From positions 1 through 64,000 of the forward strand of contig JAJKFJ010022642.1 of assembly GCA_027382625.1 (NCBI GenBank): a stretch of DNA of 64,000 bases, read 5' to 3'. Position numbers and translations under genes: made by a program. The stretch is from Tetmemena sp. SeJ-2015. Its lineage: Eukaryota > Ciliophora > Spirotrichea > Sporadotrichida > Oxytrichidae. Positions 23,401 to 33,479 of this stretch are shown here, one piece after another (position 1 is the first letter of the stretch; each line of letters begins with the position of its first letter). The notes beneath the pieces are model-generated. The model worked only from the letters and a program-made list of their open reading frames with translations, had not been told where the DNA came from and did no database searches.

Positions 23401-25632
23401 TTTAGTATTTGATTTTTTACATGTACATAGGATAATAACTGATTTTCTAGATTTTTTTAAATCCTAAAATTACTTTATTATTTAAACAAAATGGAGCAGT
23501 TAGAAGAGATGACTAAAGAAGCTATTGATGAAGTGGAAAAAAACTTCCCCAACTATTCTTACACTGGGTGCTCTTTGTTAAGAGATGAGGGTGACAAGGG
23601 AATAGGACAGACTTTGATAATGAGAACGCCTCCTAAGCTTGGTAATTTCCTCTAATATATTTATGAATAATTAAGGTGAATTATCGTTTGTTTACATAAA
23701 TTTTCCTAGTCTTTGTATTTTAACTTTTTTTTTTGAAATGTAATCTGCTAAAAAATATTTGTGTACATTTTATAATTTAATAAAAAACGTTATTGAGTCA
23801 AATTTTTTTATTTTAAAAATATTCATGCAATGCTGTGAAATAGTTAATAAACTTGCAGTACATTTCCATTCTCATCTAAGATTTGAGTTGTTTTGTCTCA
23901 TGCTATAGCAACAGAGAGGGAAATTTGATTGCATTTTTAAAATTGATTCTGTAGGGATAATAATGTTTCCTCACATTTATGGACTTCAACTAGATAATGA
24001 CTAAGCCTTTAGACTTTGCCTTCTCAATTTTGAACACTATAGATATATATAAAAGATCAAAGATTATTATAAGGTTGCAGGAGTAAAGGAACCTAGAAGA
24101 TATTTTCTATTTTGCTCTAGAGGAAAGTCTGCTTTTCACATTCAAATCCCAAAATACCTGCGAAATGATAATTGCAATCTGGGATCAAAGATTTAAATTA
24201 ATTTTCTTGCTAATTAATATAGAGCAATTTTAAACTTAGCTTGCAATCTAAAGTTTTCTAAGATCTCTCTCAGCTTCTTAGCTTCATACAGATATGTTGT
24301 ATAAAAGCATAAATTTAAAACTCTTTAATTCACAAGATCTCGTTTTGTTTTATCTCATGAAAAGAAAATGCTCCAACAAAAAAGATTCAGTTGCGCCATT
24401 AAATCTATTTCAATTTAATGATACCTATCAAATAATTTTGAGGTATAATAAAGAAAATATTTACTCTTCATATATCTTCTAATTCTATTGTTAGTTTTGT
24501 GTTTTGATTAGCAAGAGAGATACAAATTGGGTGTGCTTGCAAGCTATCTAAGAATTTTGACTTCGAAGACTTCACCTGCTTCATAGAGGTCTGCAAGTCA
24601 GCAGCTAAGGAAAATCGAGATGTGCCTCTTACTGGACTCACTGAGCTTTTCCTGAGGCTTAAAATAATATCTGAAAAGGAGTCTAAGGTCGCAGACTTTC
24701 TCATCTTTTGGAGTGCTCATGCTAAGCTACTTAGAAAACTCAATGCATTGATAAAGGATATGACAAAGCTACTAGATCAGGACAAGCAATCGTAGATAGA
24801 ACAAAAGGAAATCATCACAATAAAGATAAAAGAGATATAGAAGTTATAGGAGACAATTTAATAGAAATGGAGAGTTCAATTGCTGTAAATTAAAGAAGAT
24901 ATTTTAATTAATCATTAGATATAAAAGGGATTTAAGTCACTTGACATTGAAGGTGCCAGCCAATTCGCTGATCGGCAACGACCCAATTTTGATTAAGTTA
25001 GAAAAATTTTATTTTAGGTATCCAATATAGATATCTGAAAGCAAAAAAACTCTTCAAGAAATTGCAGTTTTAGATGTTTAGACTCATCACAATTAAATAA
25101 ATTTTGAATGAATGATCAAATAATGATAGCAAAATTTACCATCAAAGTTGGAAGAGACAGTCATTTTTTTGCTAAACATATATAAAATAATTCTCATATT
25201 TTCAAAGATAGCAAGGCTTTATCAAATCCCAGTATTAACCAAAGTTATATAGAAGTTGCGTTTGAACCCACTCTCTATTTTTGTTTAAAATTCCAAGTAT
25301 ATTTATTTATAAATGCAAGCTAGCTTAGAGAAGATCTACACTACTATGAGGCAACAGTACAAATCTTTCAAATTTTTGCCAAAGTACTTATTCCATACCA
25401 AGCTAAACCTTGATATGGATACCTACAGAAACTGGTTCTCTTTCGGAAATGTCATTACTGAAAATGAACTCAGAACCTTTAAGAAATATTTAAATTATAG
25501 AATGAGTATTTTTTTAAAAGACTCACGAGGCAAATTTATAATTACTTTTCATAATTAAGATAAAATTAAGCTCTTCAGTGTGCTATACTAGTCAATTATA
25601 AAAGAGAGTTAGATTCTCAACTCAAGGTTTGA
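20482..25632 (+). CDS. Tandem copy D, Gly-rich/Ig-like uncharacterised protein
   Basis: Starts MATINLRGMTGYDAQDGYSG and ends at UGA 25630-25632 after ELDSQLKV, matching the C tail. About 1,150 residues after excision. The Gly-rich domain (20482-21090, 21120-21410) has a Thr/Ser/Tyr/His-rich interruption (YVYSTTTS, THWHTVPGG). Then come FGLIFYDEDAIIEPGEKG, VGMMPTPIHSDYF, FCLPRALAPGQQMTIPC and FSPGQTSKVIVALRN, followed by QAWTMDFLRKEDVIRAIGEH, HFVIFSPHKHNYNAW, RTPPKLGNFL, FAFSILNTIDIYKRS, a helical FLRLKIISEKESKVADFL region and KIYTTMRQQYKSF. Codon use and domain order match C closely, so the two probably duplicated recently. Joins still open: 21857-21900, and 25480-25590 before LVNYKRELDS. Its 3' end overlaps the open frame of the convergent gene on the minus strand by about 15 bp. 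Confidence 0.8.
20776..20801. other. IES D1, pointer ATT (26 bp)
   Basis: ATT at 20776-20778 and 20802-20804. Joins GGNLII to NLSLNGAEGRPGQD. Same length and position as C1 but a shorter pointer. Confidence 0.8.
20842..20885. other. IES D2, pointer AAGAT (44 bp)
   Basis: AAGAT at 20842-20846 and 20886-20890. Gives RPGQDGMNSSLHTYG. Identical pointer to C2. Confidence 0.92.
21076..21119. other. IES D3, pointer AGGA (44 bp)
   Basis: AGGA at 21076-21079 and 21120-21123. Joins SGGIGG to QSGCNGQGGPGG. The equivalent IES in C is 579 bp. Confidence 0.85.
21406..21434. other. IES D4, pointer GATAA (29 bp)
   Basis: GATAA at 21406-21410 and 21435-21439. Joins PATYND to KFNLKVQEFG. Confidence 0.92.
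21497..21535. other. IES D5, pointer TGA (39 bp)
   Basis: TGA at 21497-21499 and 21536-21538. Joins DAIIE to PGEKGFVSSV; pointer shorter than the TGAG of C6. Confidence 0.85.
21640..21673. other. IES D6, pointer TTT (34 bp)
   Basis: TTT at 21640-21642 and 21674-21676. Joins VNNV to WVQGHGNFCLPRA. Confidence 0.78.
22124..22165. other. IES D7, pointer TCTTATA (42 bp)
   Basis: TCTTATA at 22124-22130 and 22166-22172. Joins FDTSLI to EFSYQGRQHP. Confidence 0.92.
22400..22410. other. Very short IES D8, pointer GTTT (11 bp)
   Basis: GTTT at 22400-22403 and 22411-22414. Removing 11 bp restores KFIHTFPYSIRTGFHY. C has no insertion here. A simple frameshift is an alternative. Confidence 0.55.
22710..23082. 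other. IES D9, pointer ATA (373 bp), private to D
   Basis: ATA at 22710-22712 and 23083-23085. Joins KTLVI to INSQLSISSTSQDVVQAW. A, B and C are continuous at this codon. Confidence 0.88.
23391..23486. other. IES D10, pointer CAAA (96 bp), carries shared 25-mer
   Basis: CAAA at 23391-23394 and 23487-23490. Joins KFISFQSK to MEQLEEMTKEA. Bases 23425-23449 recur exactly at 58626-58650 inside another IES. Confidence 0.88.
23646..23965. other. IES D11, pointer TTTCCTC (320 bp)
   Basis: TTTCCTC at 23646-23652 and 23966-23972. Joins PPKLGNFL to TFMDFNQIMTKPLDFAF. The same site in C has only 37 bp. Confidence 0.92.
24140..24506. other. IES D12, pointer ATT (367 bp), private to D
   Basis: ATT at 24140-24142 and 24507-24509. 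Joins ESLLFT to LAREIQIGCAC. C is continuous here. Confidence 0.85.
24786..25314. other. IES D13, pointer GCAA (529 bp)
   Basis: GCAA at 24786-24789 and 25315-25318. Joins LLDQDKQA to SLEKIYTTMRQQ. Homologous to the 81 bp IES C13. Confidence 0.85.
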
Positions 25633-28600
25633 GGATTTACTTTCACCTATTAACAATTATAGATTTACCTCCTTTTATAAATCATAATAAACTGATGATG
25701 ATTAGAGATTCTTATTCTTGAATAATGTTCTTTCGTTTTATAGTAATCTGGATTATGAAATAAAAGATTTAAAATATCACTCATTAAAATCTTGTAATGC
25801 AGTATATATCTATTTTAGATCTTCTTCAGTTATAAGACTTTCATCTTCATATTACCCGATCGTTTTTTTCGCTTTATTTAAACTTTTTGTTTAAAATTGA
25901 ACTTGCTATGATCCTCGTTTTATATCTAAGACTCTATTGAGCACTTGTAATCTCTCTCCATACTTGTGTCTCCTTATGAACTAGTGCATTTTTTAGTTTT
26001 CCAGAAGTACTTCGACATACTATTTTTGAATTTACACTCTTAATTAATTACTATTAAATTATTAAAATGAGAATATTTGACTATACTAGTTAGATTTTGG
26101 ATAATAGACTGATCTGATAATGAGCTCACACCCTAGTCTAATTAAAGCAACTCTTGCTAAAACAAAGCTAGTTTGCTTTCTAGTATATAATTTGAAGAAT
26201 CGTTACTATCAGTGTCTTAATTCTCTGTATTTTTGCAGGGAAGTTTATAATTAGCATCTAACTCTATCAAGAACTTATAAAAAAATAAATAATCACAGCT
26301 ACTTAATTAAATCAACTTATATTTTACTATCAAGAAATCCATAAAAGCCTCAAACTCTAATTTTGGCAAATCTTAGTCGAGTAATCTTTGATCTTTCAAA
26401 AGCACTGCGCAATATACTGCAAAGCCTAAAGTAAGATACAATAAATATTACTTATAAAATGATTAAGTGACATCCATTTTTAGAAAACTGAGCTGCAAAT
26501 GCTTTAATTAGATTTAAGCCAGCCTGTGTAAATTATTCAAAATGTTTGAAGAGTATTTCTCTATGGAAAATAGAATTAGTATTTTTAGGCAAAGATCTCT
26601 GTCTCCTGTTTTAATTTTAGGATTAAAGATGAAACTTTCACTTAAGTGTTCAATGGCGAAGTGAGAAGAGAGCAGTAAATATTCTTCAAAAAATAAAAAA
26701 AACTTTAAATTATAAATTCTAAAGATCTAACATAGAATCCTTCACTCAAAAGCCTCTAGGAGTAAATATCAGCTGTATTTTAAAGCAAGATATCTCCTTA
26801 GATAATGTTTTTGAATTGCTGATTAAGAACTATCATCTTATCCTTTGAGCCTTTTACTACTTCCTAAAATATCATAAGTAAATTCTTCTCTGATAACTTT
26901 CTTCTCATCGAAATACTTAGTACTTAGTTTTAAGTAAAGTTAGAAGAGAAATGCTACTTCATTAAATTAATACAAAAATTTGTTTTAGCAACTAGTTAAG
27001 ATGTCTAATGGTATTAGTCTAATTAATTGAGCTCAAGTGAATTCACAAACTTAATTGAGCCAGCATCTTATATTAGAGAGTCTTGATTTAGTTAAATCAC
27101 ACTTAGGATCGAGTGAAGTTCTTTAGTTGGCTAATTTTAAACTAGAGTTTCTATTCTCCAAGCAGTTTCTAAAAACGAAAATCTTATCTCTTTCTTGACG
27201 TAGAATGAAATAAAATTTATAATTATTAATGTAGGGTTTGGTGAGGAATTTGACCTACAAATTTTCTTCTTGCTCGCTGTTGGATGAATTTATTGCTTAA
27301 TCTTGTGTGACTTGATTTTAATTAATGTCGAATGCCTAGTTTTGCTTTTGATTTTAGATACTTAGAAGCGTTTACTTGATAATGATAATGATCTAAGCTC
27401 ATGATATATTTAATCGTACCTTAACTATATCATCTTGCAATTAAATAACAATTGTATGCTCTATCAGTTAATATGAGAAGATATTTGTCAGAGTAATCCC
27501 TCACATCTAAAATGCATATTTTGTCAGAGATATAATCAATATTTTCCCATTTCTATTTTATGAGATGAAACCCAAATCGAACACTTGGAGTCTTTGGAGT
27601 TCGCAAGTTTACTCGCATATTTTGAACTCCACAAAGCTCTTGATGGATAGCTTGTAGAATCCCAGTTTCTTATAAGTTCCAGATAAACTTACAATTTGTA
27701 AAGATGATAAAATTAATGAAGATAATTGTGAGGGGTACACTTGCAGTCCAGACTCAGAGATGTCTTAAATAGCGATAATGGAGTAGTTTATGTGCTCATT
27801 GATCACCTAGTGCACATTAAGCTCTTAGTCCAGTATAAGCAGGTGAAGTAATTACTCATCAGCCTGGATAGTGTAAATTAAATTAACAGACTTCTTATGG
27901 TAAGAACTATATAAATAAATGTTTACACTTTAGAAATCTTCTTGAAAAATTCGTACTCACCAACAACTGAGTATTAATTTGATTCTATCTCGTCACTTTA
28001 GCTTAGGATTCTTATTTTATTGTTAAAAATTACGATCAGCTTGCTTTTATCCTCATGGAAAACAAAGCTTTAGTACACCTCCTCTTCGTACAATAAAGAA
28101 ATATTATAAATTTAAGCAAATTAAAATTAAAGGTGATAAAAACCGAATTTTAACTTTCTCTTTTACTTAAGTAATATTTTATGACACTTTTTTAATTGAA
28201 ATTTATATGTCGTCTGTTTGAGATAGTTGATTCCTTAGAAGATATAAGGATATAGGGATACTATATTGAAGATAAATTTTGGTTAGACTTGCTTCCCCAA
28301 GTGACAGGGGATAAATGCATAAATCTAGTTCAGGTTCTTCTCCATCTGCGTTCAAAGTAGAGTAAATTCCACCTATAGTAGACTTGAAAGCACTTCCGAA
28401 TAACCCTAACTAAAGAATAATGTAAGCCAACTTAAGATTTAGCACTTACAAAAGAACCAACTGCTTATTACGAACTGTGCTTTCCTTATCTCATTTCTAA
28501 ATAAACATATGAGCATTTTAGAACAAATTCTTATCTCTTTTTTAAATTTTGTTTATTCCTTCAAGCATTCATGATAATCCTTTTCTTGTTCCCACAAATT

Positions 28601-29080
28601 AATTTTAATTAGACATAATTAGATATTTCAAATAATCCAAGGGGAAACGAAATAAGTACCCGCCAGCTGTTAAAATGTAGACTTAAAGGGTTGCTCGTGT
28701 TTTCAAACTTGCCTAGTCTTTAGACTCCTCCTCTTCTTCATCTTAAAAATATAGATCTATTTTTAGAAGTATTAAATTAAATGAATGTCTGAATTATATT
28801 TTAAATCTCGAGTTGGTGTAATTTTAATTTCCCTAATTTAGAGTCCGTCCAAGCTTGAATCAAACCAATTATAAATTATTTTTAAGTATTTATTGACCAT
28901 AGGAGTTCCTTACTCCTTGAATCCTTCTTATTTTTATGATACCTCTTAAGGGATAATATTGAGTTTGTCTTTTCTTTCTATACTTCAATTTGCTTTTATA
29001 AGATTTATTTCTTACTTCAACAACTCCTTTGCCTTTTTGCGAAAGAAATAAATTATCATTTAGAATATAGCTTATTTTTG
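25618..29080 (-). CDS. Large protein with beta-propeller-like segments, unknown function
   Basis: Minus-strand frames with UAA/UAG as Gln give many protein-like blocks in order. A basic N-terminal stretch (KLKYRKKRQTQYYPLRG, near 28990-28890). An acidic DEEEEESKDQAS followed by LQVYILTAGGYLFRFPL (about 28740-28640). LFGSAFKSTIGGIYSTL (about 28440-28370). YEEEVYQSFVFHEDKSKLIV with NNKIRIL (28090-27990). SSLQIVSLSGTYKKLGFYK (about 27690). Then a long helical C-terminal half (FYVKKEIRFSFLE, 27220; LLKDQRLLDQDLPKLEFEAFMDFL, 26390-26320). The repeated hydrophobic strand pairs recall WD40-type propellers, but no full WD repeat signature is clear. Exact start, introns and IESs are unresolved. The final frame runs to UGA at 25618-25620, overlapping the end of copy D, so the true stop may lie upstream. 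I do not recognise the orthologue. Confidence 0.5.
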
Positions 29081-29397
29081 CAATTCCTATTCTTATGACT
29101 TAAGTTTGCAATAACTCACTAGGAATATCTAATTAGGAGTCTCGTATTATGCCCGAACAAATAATTAAATCAAATTACTTAAAATAGTAAAACTTAATTC
29201 GTTATTTAAAACTATTTAATGTTTTAATCATTGAATTACTTTTAAATGTTTTAAGAACAAGGTCTTGTTAATTCTTGTAATTAGGAGAGTGGGCAACTTT
29301 ATCAAACTTGATAAAATACTTTTCCATTATTTTAATTATAATAATCTTTACTATATTATCCTCACGAATTTTCTGCTCTTTATATTCTATATATTTT
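29081..29397. other. Intergenic/5' region of the Kelch gene
   Basis: AT-rich, with divergent genes on either side. The TATATTTTCAG at about 29390-29399 looks like an intron 3' end, so a short 5' exon of the Kelch gene may be hidden here; I could not identify it. Confidence 0.4.
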
Positions 29398-30471
29398 CAG
29401 AAAGCCTACAATAATGGGAAGTTGAAGGATGCCTAGACCCAGACGCTTGAAGGTTAAGATATTCTGAAGATATAGGGTGGCACTATTTCACCAGATCTGA
29501 GTTTGCAGCACCTGCAAGATGTTCAGTATGTGGCGAATAAGAATATGTACTGGTTCAGATGGGACACTTCAGAAGTCTACAGACTCAACCCTGATAATCA
29601 CAAGTGGCAGATGAGGACCGACATCAAGAATGGTTCCAAGTTTTTATACTTCTCAAGCATAGTCCACCTCACGCAAGAAATGGGCTGCTTCCTTATTGGT
29701 GGATCTGACAATGAAAATAACTTCTCCAAGCGAGTCCAGTATTTCTGCAAATATATACCGATTATGAAATTTTTATCAAATATAATGTCTTCATTGAGAA
29801 ACCGCCCATGATAAACAATTTATAGCAAATTCATGTAAGTTTCTTAATATGTAAATAACAAAAGAGCATTCTTTCCTTCACTATTCTCAAAACTGGACAA
29901 CTCTATTTACGTTTTGGGAGGTAGTGAAAATACCTCTTCTGATCTCAACAAATGCGAGAAATTTTCACTCATAGAAAATGTTTGGCGTCCTATCGCCCCA
30001 ATGACTCTTCATAGAAATGGTATGGGTGCAGTGATTCTAGAGCAATATAGACTAATTTTTACATTCGGTGGAAACAATCATAAGATAGGCTCTCTTTGCA
30101 AAATAGAGAAGTATGAAATAGACTTTGATAAATGGACTTTGTTAAGTCTTCAAATGCGCCACTCTGTGCATGACCTGAGTGCTTTTAACCTTGGCAAGGA
30201 GAGAATACTTCTCTTTGGAGGGCACACAAATACAGAGCCTAGTAAGCATGTTGAGATGATAGACCTAAGCTTTGAGTGTTTCAAAACCAAGTAGGGAAAG
30301 CGTGACCTGGCTATGAAGGATGGAGGCAAAACTTACTTCCCTCCTTTCTATGATCCGACTACTGGAAAACTCCAAATCCTTTTTGGATACTGTGATTCAG
30401 CCTCATCTGGAAGACTTAGACATAAGCGATCTTGTTATTCATAACTCACTATATAACAACTATGTTACTGA
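29398..30471 (+). CDS. Kelch-repeat protein (3' part)
   Basis: After two IES excisions one frame runs from an apparent intron acceptor at about 29400 to UGA 30469-30471. Kelch motifs are clear: MGCFLIGGSDNENNFSKRV, then YVLGGSENTSSDLNKCEKF..W, IFTFGGNNHKIGSLCKIEKYE..KW, and LLFGGHTNTEPSKHVEMI. Each carries the double Gly followed by a conserved Trp, as in beta-propeller blades; four to five blades are present, so the propeller is probably incomplete in what I can read. Kelch proteins are usually scaffold or substrate adaptors, often actin- or ubiquitin-related; nothing here specifies a partner. The N-terminal residues (KAYNNGKLKDAQTQTLEGQD) suggest that coding continues upstream in an exon I could not find. 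Confidence 0.8.
29749..29777. other. IES in Kelch gene, pointer AAATATA (29 bp)
   Basis: AAATATA at 29749-29755 and 29778-29784. Excision gives YFCKYNVFIEKPPM with phase preserved. Confidence 0.9.
29833..29848. other. Short IES in Kelch gene, pointer ATGTAA (16 bp)
   Basis: ATGTAA at 29833-29838 and 29849-29854. Excision gives QIHVNNKRAFFPSLFSKL. A GT..AG intron reading of the same stretch does not restore frame. Confidence 0.85.
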
Positions 30472-30482
30472 CTTATAATGCA

Positions 30483-30746
30483 ATGAGAAATATTTTAAGT
30501 TTAATGGATTATGTATCTGCTCAAAACTCGCTGAGGAATGGTAACGGCGTGAATAATTTAAACCAGTAAAGTTTGAGCGCGCTTCCTAATGACATCCTTA
30601 GTTAAACTTTGCAGCCTAAAAAACAGACTCCAAGCAGTGTGCCTGCTTAATTAGCAAACACATATGGGCATGGAGCTTCGCATACTTTGGCTTCAGAAAG
30701 GAGAGCCCACTCTTAGCATAGAAGCAACAGAGTGGTTGAACTTTGA
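30483..30746 (+). CDS. Small Ser/Asn/Gln-rich ORF after Kelch gene
   Basis: ATG 30483-30485 opens a frame of about 87 codons (MRNILSLMDYVSAQNSLRNG..) ending at UGA 30744-30746. Polar, with QPKKQTPSSVPAQ and SERRAHSQHRSNR. It lies 11 bp after the Kelch stop, so it could be a final MDS of that gene joined through an IES I could not place, rather than a separate gene. No domain recognised. Confidence 0.4.
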
Positions 30747-31061
30747 TTATGAAGTCGTATCCTTAATTATTAGTAATATCCTTAAGAGAGCACCTGAGAA
30801 ATTAACTTCTGAATCCTTGTAAATATTCTACTTTAAACAAAAATTAAAAGAGAATTTAGATTTCATTTATACTTTGGCATTCAAGAAGATGATTATCATA
30901 ATTTGAAATAGAGCTTAGTTTAAAGACAGTAATTTAATTATCATAATTATCACGGTTATTAGAGGACTTCTACTGTTTATCTTTAATTTTTATCAATTTA
31001 AGTTAAATATTGTTCAAACTTCTCAAGTGTGTGTGTCCACTCTTAAAAATGCTTGAAGTTC
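30747..31061. other. AT-rich convergent intergenic region
   Basis: Lies between the 3' ends of a plus-strand and a minus-strand gene; no coding signal or hairpin terminator seen. Confidence 0.45.
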
Positions 31062-31307
31062 TCACTGAGTGCTTGGTTTGGCTTGAGCTTCGAACTCTCT
31101 GTTAATGTTAAGGCCTATTCTGGTATAGCAAGCGTAGTTCAGGAAGGAGAAGAAAGCAGTTCCAGCGAGGGCTGCAGTTCTGCCTGAGTTGCTGAGGACG
31201 CTAAGTCTAGTCAAGTTGTAGGCAGAGAGCAACAAAAGGCCTGATGAAATGTAAAGGAGTCTGCCAGCTGACTGTCTCTGCTCACTTTCTCTTAAACTAT
31301 AGCACAT
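31062..31307 (-). CDS. Small two-helix membrane protein
   Basis: 81 codons from the first Met at 31305-31307 to UGA 31062-31064. Two hydrophobic segments are visible, LLYISSGLLLLSAYNL (about residues 17-32) and AALAGTAFFSFLNYACY (about 45-61), separated by a basic loop and followed by a polar tail ending AKPSTQ. The open frame continues upstream of this Met to about 31450 (YSPHGFNGESANSD, VTALVNFKSYKSLNPFNKD) without another Met, so the real N-terminus may be longer and begin in an MDS or exon not recognised. The size and two-helix layout would suit a ciliate mitochondrial inner-membrane subunit, but that is only an inference from shape. Confidence 0.6.
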   Translation of the reverse strand: MCYSLRESEQRQSAGRLLYISSGLLLLSAYNLTRLSVLSNSGRTAALAGTAFFSFLNYACYTRIGLNINREFEAQAKPSTQ

Positions 31308-31460
31308 ATCTTTATTAAATGGATTTAAACTCTTATATGATTTAAAATTTACTAGGGCAGTAACATCTGAATTAGCACTCTCTCCGTTGAAGCCGTGGGG
31401 AGAGTAAATATTTTAAAATTTTTTTCTTGGAAAGGGGAAGTAAATCTCTCTGTTATTTTT

Positions 31461-33388
31461 TCAAAAATATTATATTTTCCTGTTTTATTCTAACTTAGTT
31501 TATATGTTTTTGTATGCTTTCTATTGTCCTGAACTTGTCAAAGAGTTCAGATTTAAAAAGAATACATATATAGATTTTATCTCTGGATAAGTTTTGAAAT
31601 TTAAGATTGTGGTTTGCAACTGATCTGAAAAATTTGAGCTTCCTCGAGAGTGGGGAAACTTGCAGAAGGCCTTTGTGAGTGAACACCTGGCTTCTATCTA
31701 TTCATCCCGAAAAATTCGTTGAAACTTGCTTAAACCAACTAATTATACTACTACCTCATCACAAATATTGAACTATCCCATCCCTCTTATCTTTTACTTT
31801 TCATTTGTAAGGTCCATCTGAAACTAGGTACTGCAATATCGTTTGAGGCATTTTCTTACACTGCACATAGAACTATTTACCGTTACATTAAGTTCATTTT
31901 GGCTGGTGAGATTATTTAGGAAGTAAGCGAGTTCTGCGTTTCCTACTACTGCTGCGTCATTTGAAACTGACTACTGATCTTGCAATTGCTTGAGACGTTT
32001 GAATAACTTTACATTTTCAGTGTAAATTTACTAGATAGCTTGCATGTCTTTCATCAACTAACTTTCTGCTCCTTTACTTCTTCATTGAATAGTACGTTTA
32101 TTATAATCTTATCACTAGAATTTAAAGTGCACTCAGATAATAGTTTAGTTAGGCTTCTCTTTCCTCAAGTTCCTTGTGCAACTCATTGAAGTAGATATGA
32201 AGTCTATTAACTCCTCCTCCTCTATCTATTGAGAGAGGAGAGTTTTTTCTCTGTCTAGGATTTTAGTTCCTTCTGTATCTTGACTTGGTTTTTGCATCTC
32301 CTCTGAGCCTGTTTCACTATCTGCTTTATCTCAAAAGCTGCCAGCTCATTTGCGGCTATGAAATCATGCTTTGAATGTCTTAAGATATAGAGATGAGAAG
32401 GAGGAATTCGTAAAATTATTGATGTTCAATGATGCAGTCAGGGCAAAGTCCTTTCAAACAATTTTAGTCTCTACAGAAGTACTTTATCTACTCACTAGGA
32501 TGGGACAATCAATTTCATTTTATTTATAATCAGTCACATAAATATATGCATGATGGTACTTGCATTAATCTTGCAAACCTTTGTAATATTGGACTCATTT
32601 GAGGATCAAGCCCATCATGTTGCCATTCCTTGCAGAAGATTTTGAAACTCTAGAGCCAGGTGAGGACACAAAGTTTTCGTTGATGCTATCAAATTAGTTC
32701 ACTCTTCCTCCACTCCTTAAATCCCCAATGTTTCCTACTTTATCCGATTAAATGGTTTATGTTTAAAGGTGAAATTTGTTAGCCAGGGGTGCTATTTTAA
32801 ATATGCAGGGGTGTATCCTGTTGGTAGTAAGAACTTGAGTTAGCCATCATGAAGTTCTAGCTTTGGTGGTTGCCCACAAATGGAAGATTGCCATCTGATC
32901 TCATATGCATGTCTTAAGAGTCTAAGAAAAAGATATCTATTTAAATGATATGAATTATTGCAAAAATAGGCTTTAGTCTTCAAGCTTTGACTCTTCATAG
33001 GCAGTTCCTATTTCTAAGTGCTTGACCTTGAGATTATCTTAGAGGAGGGGTAGTTTTGCTGTAATTTTATTAAGAGATAACACTTTACAGATGACCCTGC
33101 GCCGGAGATTAGGCGCTGTTAATGTCTGGAAGATGAGTTGAATACTTTAGGTTTGACTGCGCTTAAAACTTTAGCTGCGTGCCCATGCTTGTATTAAAAG
33201 GTGGGCACCATCTTGGATTCTAAAAATCTGGTTAGACTGTTGCTAATGGTGGTGCTTTACAACATGAACTCGTATAAAATTTAATTAAAAAAGGCATTCA
33301 ATATTTTAAAATGAACGTTTGGGCTGGAAGCCTGGTTATGTGAGTTAGCAGAATCTTTTCTGGAAGGTTGATTAGAATTTAACATCAT
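31461..33388 (-). CDS. Coiled-coil protein with disordered N-terminus
   Basis: Starts MMLNSNQPSRKDSANSHN (ATG 33386-33388) with a Ser/Asn/Gln-rich stretch. Then SRVSKSSARNGNMMGLDPQMSP and a long charged helical part (HDFIAANELAAFEIKQIV, KQAQRRCKNQVKIQKELK, NELHKELEEREAQLNYYL, IYTENVKLFKRLKQLQDQ). It ends with IEARCSLTKAF and TKLEQNRKIQYF at UGA 31461-31463. Heptad-like spacing of Leu/Ile suggests dimeric coiled coils, as in ciliary or cytoskeletal proteins. The frame changes several times, so several IESs or introns are present; I have not placed them all. No catalytic motif. Confidence 0.55.
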
Positions 33389-33479
33389 TTAGCCTATTGA
33401 TTCAGAGTTGGGTCTACAAAATTCTTTGAGTTTATTTCTTATGAGACAACCTTTTGCTACCTAAACTTCTTAGATTTAT

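Noticed and set aside
31495..31686. Separate minus-strand gene starting MFTHKGLLQVSPLSRKL
   Set aside because: The overlapping minus-strand frame continues directly from the coiled-coil gene and better fits as its C-terminus; the other frame is likely a shadow.
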